This document shows positions 56,501 to 64,000 of a DNA stretch of 64,000 bases, one piece after another (position 1 is the stretch's first letter; the number at the start of each line of letters is the position of its first letter). A program made the translations under genes and the position numbers. The notes under the pieces are model-generated. The model saw only the letters and a program-made list of their open reading frames with translations, was not told where the DNA came from and searched no databases. The stretch comes from Bacteroidetes bacterium UBA5697 (GTDB lineage Bacteria > Bacteroidota > Bacteroidia > B-17B0 > Aurantibacillaceae). Location: assembly GCA_002420145.1 (NCBI GenBank), contig DIHL01000023.1, forward strand, positions 248,001 to 312,000, given 5' to 3'.

Positions 56501-58097
56501 CAGCAAATGTCCAAGTGGTAGCAGTTGGAGACCCCGTGCTTAAATTTGTAAATATGACTGTTTGCCCAGGACAAACAGTTGTTCTATTAGCTGTAAAACT
56601 TGCCGTAGGAGCTCCTAGAGCACAATTGCTTGAATTTAAAGGAATCATTAGTGGTTGTCCACAAGTTCCACCAGCTTGTGCATTTCTTGCCATAACTGCT
56701 AAACCACCATTCAAATCATCAGTATTTAATGTTCTTTTTGATTGTCCATTGCTTAATGCATAGTGCATTAAGTCAACACTATTGATAACATGCCCTAATT
56801 GATGACCGTGGCCTAATTCGTGAACTGTTACGGATTCAAAGTCATATTGAGAGAAAGATGGAGCTGCTGGTCCATATTGCCAAGTTCCTCCTCCAGGTGT
56901 TGTAGAAAACTGAATATCTAATTCAGTAACAAACCATGTCATGTTTGGATTTGATCCGCAACCTGACCAATAGCTGCCACAATTACCTAAAACGCCAGCA
57001 GGTAAACTAGAGTTAAAAGTTACAATATTAATTCCGTCGTTTGCGGAAGCTGAAATAGATGAAGTGGTGGCTGATGTTGGCCAGTTAATAAATGTGGCAC
57101 ATCTCCATGATTGAAGGGAACGTTGAAATGCAGCTTTTGCTGCTGTATTTGAATTAAAAGCTGTATTGTATGTCCAAGTGTAACCACCACCAGATTGATT
57201 AATATGTTTTGTATTATAAACAATGCCTCCATTTGTAAGATTTAAATGAGAATAAGGGATTGTTAAAGTACCAGAACTATTAGAGCCATTTACACTGATA
57301 ACACCAGTTCCTGCATCAGTAGGTACTTTTACTTGAATTTGAGTAGCTGTCCATGATACAATGTCATTTGCAATTGGAGAGATTGTTGTAGCTCCTCCAT
57401 CGTCAGCATTTTTAAATGCAATAAGAGATGGAGTAGAAACCGTACCAAATCCACTGCCATTAATAGTTAAAACAGAAAATGTACCTGCGGTAATTGTGGT
57501 AGGTGAAAAACTTGTGATAGCTGCAATATTTTGCGCAGTATTAACAGATGGAGTCGCTAGTTGAAATGGATTAATTGGTTTGACTTGTACATAACTAGCT
57601 CCAGTATATTGAGCAATGGTGCTATATAAACTAGAAGAAGCGTTTGTATATTTATTAAATGGTTCTGTAGCAATATCGCTTACAACATCGTATTTAATAA
57701 AGCCTTGGGCACTTGCATACGCATCATATACTTGTTTCCCAAACTGAGAAGGTTGGTTGTTTTGGTTAAGGGTAAATATACCTACGTCACCTACTTCTAA
57801 TTCAAGTGTTGGTTCAAAAACATGTTTATCATTACCAACAATACCACCTTCAGTAATAATTTCAAGGTAAGCAGCTGATGTGTTTTTAAAGCTTTTATAT
57901 ACCTCTACTAGATTAGATGTGTAAATCTTATCATGTGTATTATTCCAAAACGATTGCTGATTAATGACTTTACCCTCAATAATTAAAGATGATTGAGGAA
58001 CACGTTGGTTTAATAATACAGGATACATTAAGCATTGAGCCGACACCTGAAAAATAGATGCTCCTATGATAGAGCAAATAAGTAATATTTTTTTCAT
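53565..58097 (-). CDS. Large secreted metalloprotease with Ig-like repeats
   Basis: 1510 residues. Order: signal peptide (1-20), TIG/IPT-like domain (about 190-285), zinc protease domain with HELGHGHQLGH (about 426-436) and a Met-turn-like SVDLMHY, PKD domain (TASFTANRTTV, about 500), a carbohydrate-binding-like beta domain, a second PKD (about 755-840), then eight Ig-like domains in four A-B pairs (about 841-1422; TGATTYTWLP alternates with SGATTYTWLP) and a Por sorting domain ending KVILE. It is exported through type IX secretion to the cell surface. Ig repeats may hold the protease away from the cell. Confidence 0.9.
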   Translation of the reverse strand: MKKILLICSIIGASIFQVSAQCLMYPVLLNQRVPQSSLIIEGKVINQQSFWNNTHDKIYTSNLVEVYKSFKNTSAAYLEIITEGGIVGNDKHVFEPTLELEVGDVGIFTLNQNNQPSQFGKQVYDAYASAQGFIKYDVVSDIATEPFNKYTNASSSLYSTIAQYTGASYVQVKPINPFQLATPSVNTAQNIAAITSFSPTTITAGTFSVLTINGSGFGTVSTPSLIAFKNADDGGATTISPIANDIVSWTATQIQVKVPTDAGTGVISVNGSNSSGTLTIPYSHLNLTNGGIVYNTKHINQSGGGYTWTYNTAFNSNTAAKAAFQRSLQSWRCATFINWPTSATTSSISASANDGINIVTFNSSLPAGVLGNCGSYWSGCGSNPNMTWFVTELDIQFSTTPGGGTWQYGPAAPSFSQYDFESVTVHELGHGHQLGHVINSVDLMHYALSNGQSKRTLNTDDLNGGLAVMARNAQAGGTCGQPLMIPLNSSNCALGAPTASFTANRTTVCPGQTVIFTNLSTGSPTATTWTFAGGTPSTSAVSNPTVTYNTPGTYSVQLIATNANGSSTYSVAAYINVVSAASLPLVQDFQSAIYPPTNWYINDAGNDNIKWKLKTTAGYNSTQSTVFDNWTDSITPTRDELKTYVNLSSFSSAKMTFYRSYSQTFASPYIDTLQIGVSTNCGTSTTYPYLKGGSQLATATSSSSAAPFTPTASTQWVKDSIDLTPYVGNANVMIAFINRGHYGDVIHLDNINITGAGTATSPTAAITSASVGCTGVPITLTDASTGGPTSWTWTMTGGTPSSATTQNTSVTYTSAGVKTITLTVANGSGTTTATKSITITATPTVVASITNTTICNGGSVVENLTGATTYTWLPSGSGTTSTLSPTSTTIYTITGSTNGCTSAVRNVTITVSPNPTVNITASSSTICAGQSSTLTASGATTYAWLPGGQTTASIVVTPTANTTYTVNGSNGTCSSSKTISINMTATPTVVTSITNTTICSGTSVVVNATGATTYTWLPTGSGTTSTLSPTSTTIYTVTGRTGSCNSAPKNFTINVTTTPTVNITASSATICAGQTSTLTASGASTYTWLPGGQTTTVIAVTPTTTTSYTVTGKNGTCNSAPKTITVNVSATPTVVTSITNTTICSGTSVVASVTGATTYTWLPSGSGSTSTLSPTSTTIYTVTGSNGGCVGASKTFTVNVNTSPTVAVTASSTSICAGQSTTLTASGATTYTWLPGSQTTSVIAVTPTSNTTYTVTGSNGTCSSSKTIAINVSTTPTVVTSVTNTTICNGTSVVVSLTGAASYTWLPTGSGTTSTLSPSSTTIYTVTGRNGVCTGASKTFTINVTPSPTVASIASPTLICTGQTATLTASGATSYTWTPAATLNSANANVVVANPTTTTIYTVTGSNGTCNGNNSITLTVSPCTGIENLATDETISIYPNPNNGVFTISTATSIESLNITIINTLGQTVKTETIKNSNQTTIDMSMMSKGVYYLKAKTNEGTKLFKVILE
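53830..55580 (-). repeat. Four A-B pairs of Ig-like coding repeats
   Basis: Within the 1510-residue gene, units A (ITNTTIC...TWLPTGSG) and B (ASSTICAGQ...WLPGGQTT) alternate, each about 73 residues, giving a period near 435 bp. Neighbouring pairs differ by scattered codon changes, a sign of duplication and exchange. Confidence 0.9.
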
Positions 58098-58251
58098 ACT
58101 GTATTGTGTTTAGTTATAGTAAATATAACAAACAGGGTATTCAAAATCAATTTTTTCAACAAATCTCCAAAATATTTAACAAATAGGGTTTAAACAATTT
58201 AGTGTTTATTTCTATTGTTTGTTTCTTTAGCTTTTATAGGTTAAAACAAAT

Positions 58252-58268
58252 AGATTTATAGTAAATCT
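58252..58268. promoter_or_regulatory. Short palindrome before the PhoH gene
   Basis: AGATTTA, three bases, TAAATCT: perfect 7-bp arms ending 13 bp before the PhoH ATG. Could be an operator, or only an AT-rich hairpin. The rest of the 184-bp gap between the protease gene and phoH shows no ORF; on the minus strand it has TTTGTTATATTTA, a near -7 element of the protease gene. Confidence 0.3.
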
Positions 58269-58281
58269 AAAATTTAGTTTT

Positions 58282-59631
58282 ATGGCAAAGAAGACAGTTT
58301 CAAAAAGCAATGAGAAAAAGATATTTGTTCTCGACACTTCGGTTATCATTTATGATCATACCGCAATTAAAAATTTTCAGGAACACGATGTTGTTATTCC
58401 AATTACTGTCTTAGAAGAATTAGATAACTTTAAAAAAGGAAACGATACCAAAAATTTTGCAGCCAGAGAATTTACGAGATATGTAGATAATATGTCAGGT
58501 AATCATTTATTACAAGAATGGACTCCTATAAATGGTAAAACACATGGTAATTTTAAAATTGAAATGCATAACTCTTCAAAAATTGATGCAGAAAAGATTT
58601 TTCAAGAACGTAAAGGAGATCACCGCATTTTAAATGCAGCATTATATACAGCCGAAACAAACCCAGATAGAAAAGTTGTTTTGGTGACTAAAGATATCAA
58701 TCTTCGCATCAAGGCAAAATCTTTAAACTTACATGCAGAAGATTATACTACTGGAAAAATTTTAGCAGTTGATGAATTATATACTGGTAATAGCACAGTT
58801 GAGAAAGTAAATCCAACTATCATTAATACAATTTATGAAAAAGGATCATGTTTAGCTAAAGATGTTTTGAAAAAAGAAACACCTGAGGACAATCATTATT
58901 ATGTTTTAAAAAACGGTAATGCGTCTGTTTTAGCTCGTTACGAACATTCTTCAAAATCATTAAAACGTGTTACTAAAACATCATCATATGGGATTATTCC
59001 TAAGAATGCAGAGCAATCATTTGCATTAGATGCCATTATGAATCCTGATATCAAATTAGTAAGCATTCAAGGTGTAGCAGGAACAGGAAAAACATTATTA
59101 TCATTAGCAGGTGCTTTAGAGCAACGTCGTAATTATCATCAAATTTATTTGGCTCGTCCTATTGTTCCTTTAAGCAATAAAGATATTGGTTACTTACCAG
59201 GCGATGTAACGTCTAAGTTAAACCCTTATATGGAACCATTATGGGACAATTTAAAATTCATAAAGAGTCAATTCTCAGAAAAGGATAGAGAATTAAAGGC
59301 AATCAATGAAATGGTTGAGAATGAAAAAATCGTGATTTGTCCTTTAGCGTTTATTCGTGGACGTAGTTTAAGTAATATGTTTTTTATTGTAGATGAGGCT
59401 CAGAATTTAACACCGCATGAAGTAAAAACAATTATCACACGTGCAGGCGAGAATACAAAAATTATTTTTACAGGAGATATTTATCAAATTGATACGCCTT
59501 ACTTAGATGCGCAATCAAATGGATTAAGTTATTTAATTGATAAAGTAAAAGGGCAGCCATTATATGCTCATATCACTTTACAAAAAGGTGAAAGAAGTGA
59601 ATTAGCTAATTTAGCAAATGACTTATTGTAA
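58282..59631 (+). CDS. phoH: PhoH family ATPase with PIN domain
   Basis: 449 residues. The N-terminal PIN domain starts with FVLDTSVIIYDH and carries acidic residues of a ribonuclease site; the C-terminal PhoH ATPase has Walker A GVAGTGKTLL and Walker B FIVDEAQNL. PIN-PhoH proteins act on RNA with helicase and RNase activity. Single gene. The terminator lies inside the end of the convergent gene. Confidence 0.94.
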   Translation: MAKKTVSKSNEKKIFVLDTSVIIYDHTAIKNFQEHDVVIPITVLEELDNFKKGNDTKNFAAREFTRYVDNMSGNHLLQEWTPINGKTHGNFKIEMHNSSKIDAEKIFQERKGDHRILNAALYTAETNPDRKVVLVTKDINLRIKAKSLNLHAEDYTTGKILAVDELYTGNSTVEKVNPTIINTIYEKGSCLAKDVLKKETPEDNHYYVLKNGNASVLARYEHSSKSLKRVTKTSSYGIIPKNAEQSFALDAIMNPDIKLVSIQGVAGTGKTLLSLAGALEQRRNYHQIYLARPIVPLSNKDIGYLPGDVTSKLNPYMEPLWDNLKFIKSQFSEKDRELKAINEMVENEKIVICPLAFIRGRSLSNMFFIVDEAQNLTPHEVKTIITRAGENTKIIFTGDIYQIDTPYLDAQSNGLSYLIDKVKGQPLYAHITLQKGERSELANLANDLL

Positions 59632-59634
59632 TCT

Positions 59635-60333
59635 TTAATGTGTTGTATTTAAATGGTAGTTGTATTCAGCTACCATTTTTTTATGTAATATTTTGTGATT
59701 TCTGGAACTTGGAATAATAGTGCTTATAAATATTACACTAGATAATCCAAGAAATGAGCCTCCATAAAATTCCATCAATTGATTTTTTTTACGCTGCTCA
59801 TTTGCATAGGCTGATTGTGTTTTTCCAGTTGAGTTCATAGCGCTATATGCAAAACAAGCTAATCCTGCTACGCCAATAGTAGCACCCGAATAATTTAGTA
59901 CAGTTCGAATTGTTTTATTTTTCTTGAAGCGCTTTGCTAATAGTTGGATTGGGGTATGATTTATGTTTTTCAAAATTGCAAAGAATTGTTTCTCGCTAAT
60001 TTTAATAGTAGAATCGTATAAAAAACTTTTGAAATTTTTATGCTTTATTGATTTTAAGTTAGAGTACGTTTTGTTGAATTTTGGGAGATAGGAGAAAATA
60101 GCAGAGTCTTGAACAATAGTAGTTTTTTGATCGATTATGTAGTTTAATACTATGTTTTTTCGAAAATGGACAGTTTTATTATTTTTTGTTTTTATTCCAG
60201 AATAGAATTTTTTATTTTCTGAAAACTGGAATACATCTTGACTACCATTAATAGTATTTATTGTGGTAGTTTGAGCTATTAATTTAGTTATTGCTAATAC
60301 AATAATTGTAATTATGCTAAGTTTCTTAAACAT
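59635..60333 (-). CDS. Secreted/membrane protein of unknown function
   Basis: 232 residues. The N-terminus is a signal peptide (MFKKLSIITIIVLAITKLIAQ). A Lys-rich middle is followed by two hydrophobic segments (SGATIGVAGLACFAYSAM and GGSFLGLSSVIFISTII). I recognise no family. It starts 4 bp after the ybaB stop, so the two are cotranscribed. The 3' end overlaps the PhoH terminator. Confidence 0.7.
   Translation of the reverse strand: MFKKLSIITIIVLAITKLIAQTTTINTINGSQDVFQFSENKKFYSGIKTKNNKTVHFRKNIVLNYIIDQKTTIVQDSAIFSYLPKFNKTYSNLKSIKHKNFKSFLYDSTIKISEKQFFAILKNINHTPIQLLAKRFKKNKTIRTVLNYSGATIGVAGLACFAYSAMNSTGKTQSAYANEQRKKNQLMEFYGGSFLGLSSVIFISTIIPSSRNHKILHKKMVAEYNYHLNTTH
59651..59682 (+). terminator. 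Terminator of phoH inside the convergent gene
   Basis: 9-bp stem AAATGGTAG/CTACCATTT (59651-59659, 59670-59678) followed by a T-run. It is coding on the other strand. Confidence 0.75.
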
Positions 60334-60337
60334 TGTT

Positions 60338-60646
60338 CTACATTATTCCAGGAAGCATTCCACTTGCCACTGATTTCATTTCGTTTTCGTTTAACTCATT
60401 GGCTTTAAATAATGCTTTATTTAAGGTTACAGTTAATTGTTCTTCTAACTCTTCCTTATCTCCATGTTGTAATCCAGGAGCAATGGTTAATGATTTTATT
60501 TCTCTATTACCTGTAATGGCAATTTTAATATCACCACCAGCACCTTCAACGTTTATAATAGTTGAGTCTAATTTTAATTTAATTTCATCGGCTTTTTGCT
60601 TCATTTCTTGCAATTTGCCCATCATGTCTCCAAATTTCCCGAACAT
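60338..60646 (-). CDS. YbaB/EbfC nucleoid-associated protein
   Basis: 102 residues. MFGKFGDMMGKLQEMKQKADEIK at the start and GDIKIAITGNREIKSLTI are the family pattern. It binds DNA as a dimer. No dnaX or recR is next to it, unlike in many bacteria. ATG start. Confidence 0.93.
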   Translation of the reverse strand: MFGKFGDMMGKLQEMKQKADEIKLKLDSTIINVEGAGGDIKIAITGNREIKSLTIAPGLQHGDKEELEEQLTVTLNKALFKANELNENEMKSVASGMLPGIM

Positions 60647-60673
60647 AGTATTTATTTTTAATTGTTATTGTAT

Positions 60674-60779
60674 TGTCAGTTCGAGTAAGCGCTGTTCTTT
60701 CTGCGCTGTATCGAGAACTTAAAGATAGGCTTCTCGATACGTATTTGCAAAGAACTGGCAAATACTACTCGAAGTGACA
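60674..60779. repeat. Cloverleaf-folding intergenic element
   Basis: Outer stem TGTCAGTTCGAGTA (60674-60687) pairs with TACTCGAAGTGACA (60766-60779), one mismatch. Inside, three hairpins sit edge to edge with no spare base: 60688-60707 (5 bp), 60708-60740 (10 bp, GTATCGAGAA/TTCTCGATAC) and 60741-60765 (8 bp, GTATTTGC/GCAAATAC). It fills the gap between ybaB and the methyltransferase gene. Confidence 0.88.
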
Positions 60780-60783
60780 TATT

Positions 60784-62142
60784 TTATTTAAGTATCCTAA
60801 ATTCGTTTGGCAAATAATTATTTAGTCGATTACCTAAATGCTTAATCCAACCAATGCCAAAGTGATTAAAGGTCATTAAATTCCAACCCTTATTGCCTTC
60901 AATGCATTGCAATTCTTTTTTCAAAAATTGCAATGCTTGTTCTTGATTACATTCAATTGTTTGAATAGCATTTGAGCGATGAATACTCCAGGCTAAATCG
61001 TGATGAGGTATGACTTCATTTTTAATTAAACTTCCAATGGTTGTACCTACTTTTTTGTAATACAAGTTTGAGTATTTATTTATAAAATCAATTGTAGTTT
61101 GATTTGTTAAGAGGTAATCATCTTTGAATTTAGTAATCAAGTGCTCATCTAAATTTTGAATCCAATTCGCAAATAATTCTTTTTCCTTAGGTTTAATTAT
61201 CGAAAAGGCTTCGTATTTAGATTTTCTTACCTGATGATGATTATCGATATCGCCAGGTTTTTTAAATACAGCACAGAAAAAACCTTCTGATTGTGTTTTA
61301 TCAGGATAAAAACGATAGCCGAATGCTTGTTGTTTTTCGCTTGTTGTTTCAACAATTCCCCAATTTTTTTCAATAGGAATTCGAATACTTATTAAATTAA
61401 ATTCAGTTATAAGCCAATCTGCAATATCTTCATTTTCGGTTTGAGAATAAGAGCATGTAGAATATACCAATGTTCCACCTTGTTTTAAAGTCCCAATAAT
61501 ATCTGATAAAATTCGTTTTTGACGTTGACCACATAAATTCACATTATCCAAACTCCATTCATCAACCGCATCATGTTGTTTTCTAAACAAGCCAGAGCCA
61601 CTGCAAGGTGCATCTACTAAAATAACATCAAATACATCGTTGATTTCAGAGTAGGAGCTAGGGTCATTGTTCGTGACTACAACATTACTCGTTCCCCATT
61701 TGCTTAAGTTTTGAGCTAGTACTTCTGAACGTTGTTTAATAATTTCGTTGGCAACTAAGCTACTTTGTTCATTTAGTAACGAATTCAACAGAGTACTTTT
61801 TCCACCTGGCGAAGCGCATACATCAAAGGCTAAAAGCGTTTGATTGAAATCAACACAAGAAGTTAACGCATGTTCAATAAACATCGAGCCTGCTTCTTGA
61901 ACATAATAACAGCCCGCTTGAAATAATATATCGTGGGTAAAATTAGGACGTTCTTCTAGGTAAAAGCCTTTATTATTCCATGGTACTGGATTGTTTAACT
62001 TAAAGTTAAGTTGAGTTGGTTTAAAGGGATTGATTCTAATACTTGTTGGCGAATTGGTTTGATGTGCATCAATAAATGCTTGTTCATTAAATCCTTTGCA
62101 ACAAGAAATAGACTTTATAAATTCGGTAGGTAATTGTAACAT
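60784..62142 (-). CDS. rRNA cytosine-C5 methyltransferase (Sun/RsmF type)
   Basis: 452 residues. SAM site DVCASPGGKSTLLNSLL, motif DAPCSGSG and the catalytic Cys in VYSTCSYSQTENED are intact. It methylates a cytosine in rRNA or tRNA. The C-terminal 150 residues fit the RsmF-type tail. Start is ATG at 62142; the -7 element TATCTTTG lies at 62160-62153. It is divergent from recX. Confidence 0.92.
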   Translation of the reverse strand: MLQLPTEFIKSISCCKGFNEQAFIDAHQTNSPTSIRINPFKPTQLNFKLNNPVPWNNKGFYLEERPNFTHDILFQAGCYYVQEAGSMFIEHALTSCVDFNQTLLAFDVCASPGGKSTLLNSLLNEQSSLVANEIIKQRSEVLAQNLSKWGTSNVVVTNNDPSSYSEINDVFDVILVDAPCSGSGLFRKQHDAVDEWSLDNVNLCGQRQKRILSDIIGTLKQGGTLVYSTCSYSQTENEDIADWLITEFNLISIRIPIEKNWGIVETTSEKQQAFGYRFYPDKTQSEGFFCAVFKKPGDIDNHHQVRKSKYEAFSIIKPKEKELFANWIQNLDEHLITKFKDDYLLTNQTTIDFINKYSNLYYKKVGTTIGSLIKNEVIPHHDLAWSIHRSNAIQTIECNQEQALQFLKKELQCIEGNKGWNLMTFNHFGIGWIKHLGNRLNNYLPNEFRILK

Positions 62143-62152
62143 AATTGTGTAT

Positions 62153-62177
62153 CAAAGATAAAGAAATATTACTTTTG
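62153..62177. promoter_or_regulatory. Divergent promoters of the methyltransferase and recX
   Basis: Minus strand TATCTTTG (62160-62153) faces left and plus strand TACTTTTG (62170-62177) faces right; both are perfect TAnnTTTG. The plus one ends 3 bp before the GTG of recX, which suggests a leaderless transcript. Confidence 0.5.
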
Positions 62178-62180
62178 TTT

Positions 62181-62669
62181 GTGTTTGAAAAGAAAGCTCC
62201 TATAAAAATAACAGATCCACACTTGGCATTAGTTAAAATGCAGAGTTGGTGTGCGTATCAAGAGCGTTCTCAGCAAGAAGCTCGCGATAAATTGTATGAT
62301 TTAGGAATGTGGACGGATGTTGTAGAAAACATTATCAGTCAATTAATTCAAGATAATTTTTTGAATGAAGAGCGTTTTGCTTGTTCGTTTGCACGTGGAA
62401 AGTTTACCATAAAAAAATGGGGACGTGTAAAAATTAAACAAGAATTAAAGCAAAAACGAGTAGGGGATTATTGCTTAAAAAAAGCAATGAAAGAAATAGA
62501 TGAAGCGGAATATTTAAAAACACTTCACAAATTAATTGAATCTAAACGCAAACTTATTAAAGAATCTAATAAAGTAAAACTTAAATATAAGTTAATGAGT
62601 TATGCTTTATCTAAAGGGTACGAGAAAGATTTGATTTTTGATGTATTGAATAACATGGAAGATAATTAA
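62181..62669 (+). CDS. recX: Regulatory protein RecX
   Basis: About 162 residues from GTG at 62181; the open frame extends to a TTG at 62145, but a -7 promoter element lies between. The three-helix repeat pattern is clear: CAYQERSQQEARDKLYDLGM, LIQDNFLNEERFACSFARGK and WGRVKIKQELKQKRV. RecX blocks RecA filament growth. No recA is in the window. Confidence 0.9.
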   Translation: MFEKKAPIKITDPHLALVKMQSWCAYQERSQQEARDKLYDLGMWTDVVENIISQLIQDNFLNEERFACSFARGKFTIKKWGRVKIKQELKQKRVGDYCLKKAMKEIDEAEYLKTLHKLIESKRKLIKESNKVKLKYKLMSYALSKGYEKDLIFDVLNNMEDN

Positions 62670-62676
62670 GTATTCT

Positions 62677-62700
62677 CATCCTTCGACTAAGCTCAAGATG
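62677..62700. repeat. Degenerate short palindrome
   Basis: CATCCTTCGACTAAGCTCAAGATG has pairing ends (CATC/GATG) and a broken middle. It resembles a worn copy of a Bacteroidota REP-like palindrome, between recX and hemW. Confidence 0.35.
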
Positions 62701-62701
62701 G

Positions 62702-63829
62702 CTAAGCAAACAAATCACTGGCAATTTTATCGGCTAGTAATTTACCTTTTTCGGTTAAGGTGTAAGTCTTGTCTTTTACAGTTACAGTTTCCTGTTTTAT
62801 ATATTCTTGAATTTGATTTAAGAAATTTTTTGCAAAATCTGAATTGAAGTTTGTTTTTATATAATCCAGATTAATTCCCCAAATAGTTCTTAGCGAGGTT
62901 AATATGTATTCGTTAAAGCGTTCGGTTTCGGTTAAAATTTCTTTTTCGAAGTATGCTTCCGATTTTTCTTCAAGATATTTGATGTAAAGGTTATTGTTTG
63001 AAACATTCCATTGTCTACTTGTGCCATGAAACGAATGAGCAGAAGGCCCAAGTCCTAGATAATGCTCACCTTTCCAGTAATTAGAATTGTGTTTACTAAA
63101 AAAACCTTCTTTGCCAAAATTAGAAATCTCATAATGAATAAACTCATTTTTTTCTAATCTATCTATCATTTCTAAAAACATCTCAGAGCTTTTTTCATCA
63201 TCAATGGCTACTTCTTTTTTTACTTTAAAGTCGTGCCCTAATTTTGTTTTTTCTTCAATGGTTAAATTGTAGCTTGATATATGTGGGACTTGTAGTGCAA
63301 TAGCTTTATCTAATGTTTTTTTCCAACTTGTTAAGTTTGAAAATTTAGAGCCGTAAATTAAATCAATGGTAATATTTTCAAACCCTCTGTCTTGTGCACG
63401 TTTTACAGATGATTCACTTTCTTTAGCGGTGTGCGCTCTATTCATCCAAATTAATTCTTCTTCATCAAAACTTTGTAAGCCTATACTCAAACGATTTATT
63501 TCTAAACGCTTTAATTCTTTTAATTTTTCATCAGACAAATCATCAGGATTGCATTCCAAAGTTATTTCGGCATTATTAGAAACGTTGTAGAGTTTGTACA
63601 ATTTTTCTAAGATTTGAAATATTTCCTTTTCAGACAATAAGCTTGGAGTGCCTCCGCCAAAATATATGGTTTCAATAGTTTTGTTTGGCAAATAATTAAT
63701 GCGGGTATCAATTTCCATTAAAATGCTTTTTACTAAAGCATCTTTGTTTTTTAATGAAGTAGAAAAATGAAAGTCGCAGTAATGACACGCTTGTTTACAA
63801 AACGGAATATGAATGTATATTCCACTCAC
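62702..63829 (-). CDS. hemW: HemW-type radical SAM protein
   Basis: 375 residues. CKQACHYCDF gives CxxxCxxC for the 4Fe-4S cluster; the absence of the fourth Cys of true HemN (CxxxCxxCxC) marks it as HemW, a heme chaperone rather than oxidase. YFGGGTPSLLS and RLSIGLQSFD are typical. Start is GTG at 63829, 3 bp after the stop of the gene upstream, so cotranscribed. Confidence 0.92.
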   Translation of the reverse strand: MSGIYIHIPFCKQACHYCDFHFSTSLKNKDALVKSILMEIDTRINYLPNKTIETIYFGGGTPSLLSEKEIFQILEKLYKLYNVSNNAEITLECNPDDLSDEKLKELKRLEINRLSIGLQSFDEEELIWMNRAHTAKESESSVKRAQDRGFENITIDLIYGSKFSNLTSWKKTLDKAIALQVPHISSYNLTIEEKTKLGHDFKVKKEVAIDDEKSSEMFLEMIDRLEKNEFIHYEISNFGKEGFFSKHNSNYWKGEHYLGLGPSAHSFHGTSRQWNVSNNNLYIKYLEEKSEAYFEKEILTETERFNEYILTSLRTIWGINLDYIKTNFNSDFAKNFLNQIQEYIKQETVTVKDKTYTLTEKGKLLADKIASDLFA

Positions 63830-63832
63830 AAA

Positions 63833-64000
63833 TTATAAATTAACAGGTATTTTGTAATAGCTTACTAATTCAGCAATTAAGGACCTCACATGTTCAAAAT
63901 CTCCAGCCTCATCAAACGTTGCTTTTAGTTTTTCAATGTATTGTTTACGTTGATTAGTTAAATATTGAGCAGTGAAATAGTAGGCATCAATTGTTAAATC
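63833..64000 (-). CDS. C-terminal end of an unknown gene (cut by window)
   Basis: My translation of the minus strand gives about 55 residues without a stop from the window edge to TAA at 63835-63833: AYYFTAQYLTNQRKQYIEKL to LVSYYKIPVNL. Mostly helical, no recognised family. It is upstream of hemW and likely in the same operon. Confidence 0.6.
   Translation of the reverse strand, partial: DLTIDAYYFTAQYLTNQRKQYIEKLKATFDEAGDFEHVRSLIAELVSYYKIPVNL

Noticed and set aside
60674..60779. Cloverleaf as a possible tRNA gene
   Set aside because: No T-loop, no anticodon-arm layout, stem lengths do not fit, and similar palindromes are known as repeats.
62145..62180. TTG at 62145 as recX start
   Set aside because: A perfect -7 promoter element sits between it and the conserved region, so it would lie upstream of transcription.

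Overview
This is chromosomal DNA from an AT-rich member of the Bacteroidota. Four things point there: Por-type (type IX secretion) C-terminal sorting domains on secreted proteins, an S46 dipeptidyl-peptidase, an aryl-polyene/flexirubin-like ketosynthase cluster, and repeated matches to the Bacteroidota promoter (TTTG, about 19 bp, TAnnTTTG) with almost no Shine-Dalgarno sequences. The short, N-terminal-only NuoG is also usual for the phylum. I cannot place it more finely. No rRNA, tRNA, CRISPR array, phage or transposase gene is visible; the region is mostly core genome with scattered non-coding palindromic elements.

Layout. 0-6.6 kb (minus): one-domain DEAD-box-like protein, MltG, a TauE/SafE permease, AspRS, a Tat-type superoxide dismutase, a biotin carrier protein and a secreted protein. 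6.8-11.6 kb (plus): orphan oligopeptide-binding lipoprotein, membrane J-domain protein, alpha/beta hydrolase, GNAT and a zinc peptidase. 11.6-14.8 kb (minus): DAHP synthase-chorismate mutase and a TMTC-like TPR membrane protein, with a very small Cys-rich ORF between them. 14.8-17.4 kb (plus): two envelope glycosyltransferases and an SDR. 17.4-23.6 kb (minus): DUF177-rpmF followed by a CWC protein, three ketosynthase-fold proteins plus a half-sized one, ACP and a polysaccharide deacetylase. 23.7-28.8 kb: small proteins, FBPase, a SpoIIE-type phosphatase, a NAD(P)-binding protein and a universal stress protein. 28.9-44.0 kb (minus): the complete nuoA-N operon, interrupted by a four-helix-bundle gene and a lipoprotein gene and followed by an MtfA-like peptidase with no visible start codon. 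44.1-45.2 kb: rpsF-rpsR-rplI. 45.4-52.5 kb (plus): lytic transglycosylase, two-component system, thioesterase, lipase and DPP7-like S46 peptidase. 52.5-58.1 kb (minus): a frameshifted secreted protein and a 1510-residue secreted metalloprotease with alternating Ig-like repeats. 58.3-64.0 kb: PhoH, YbaB, an rRNA m5C methyltransferase, RecX, HemW and a gene cut by the window end.

How the genes work together. NuoA-N forms complex I; MltG and the SLT-family protein act on peptidoglycan; the glycosyltransferases probably build LPS core; the ketosynthases, ACP and deacetylase probably make a polyene pigment or lipid. I did not find a convincing new multi-gene defence or metabolic system. The best second looks are a cloverleaf-folding intergenic element, a perfect tandem repeat before a response regulator, an inverted repeat across a divergent promoter, an in-frame palindrome in a glycosyltransferase, the terminator-gated link between rpmF and the ketosynthase genes, and the start-less MtfA ORF.
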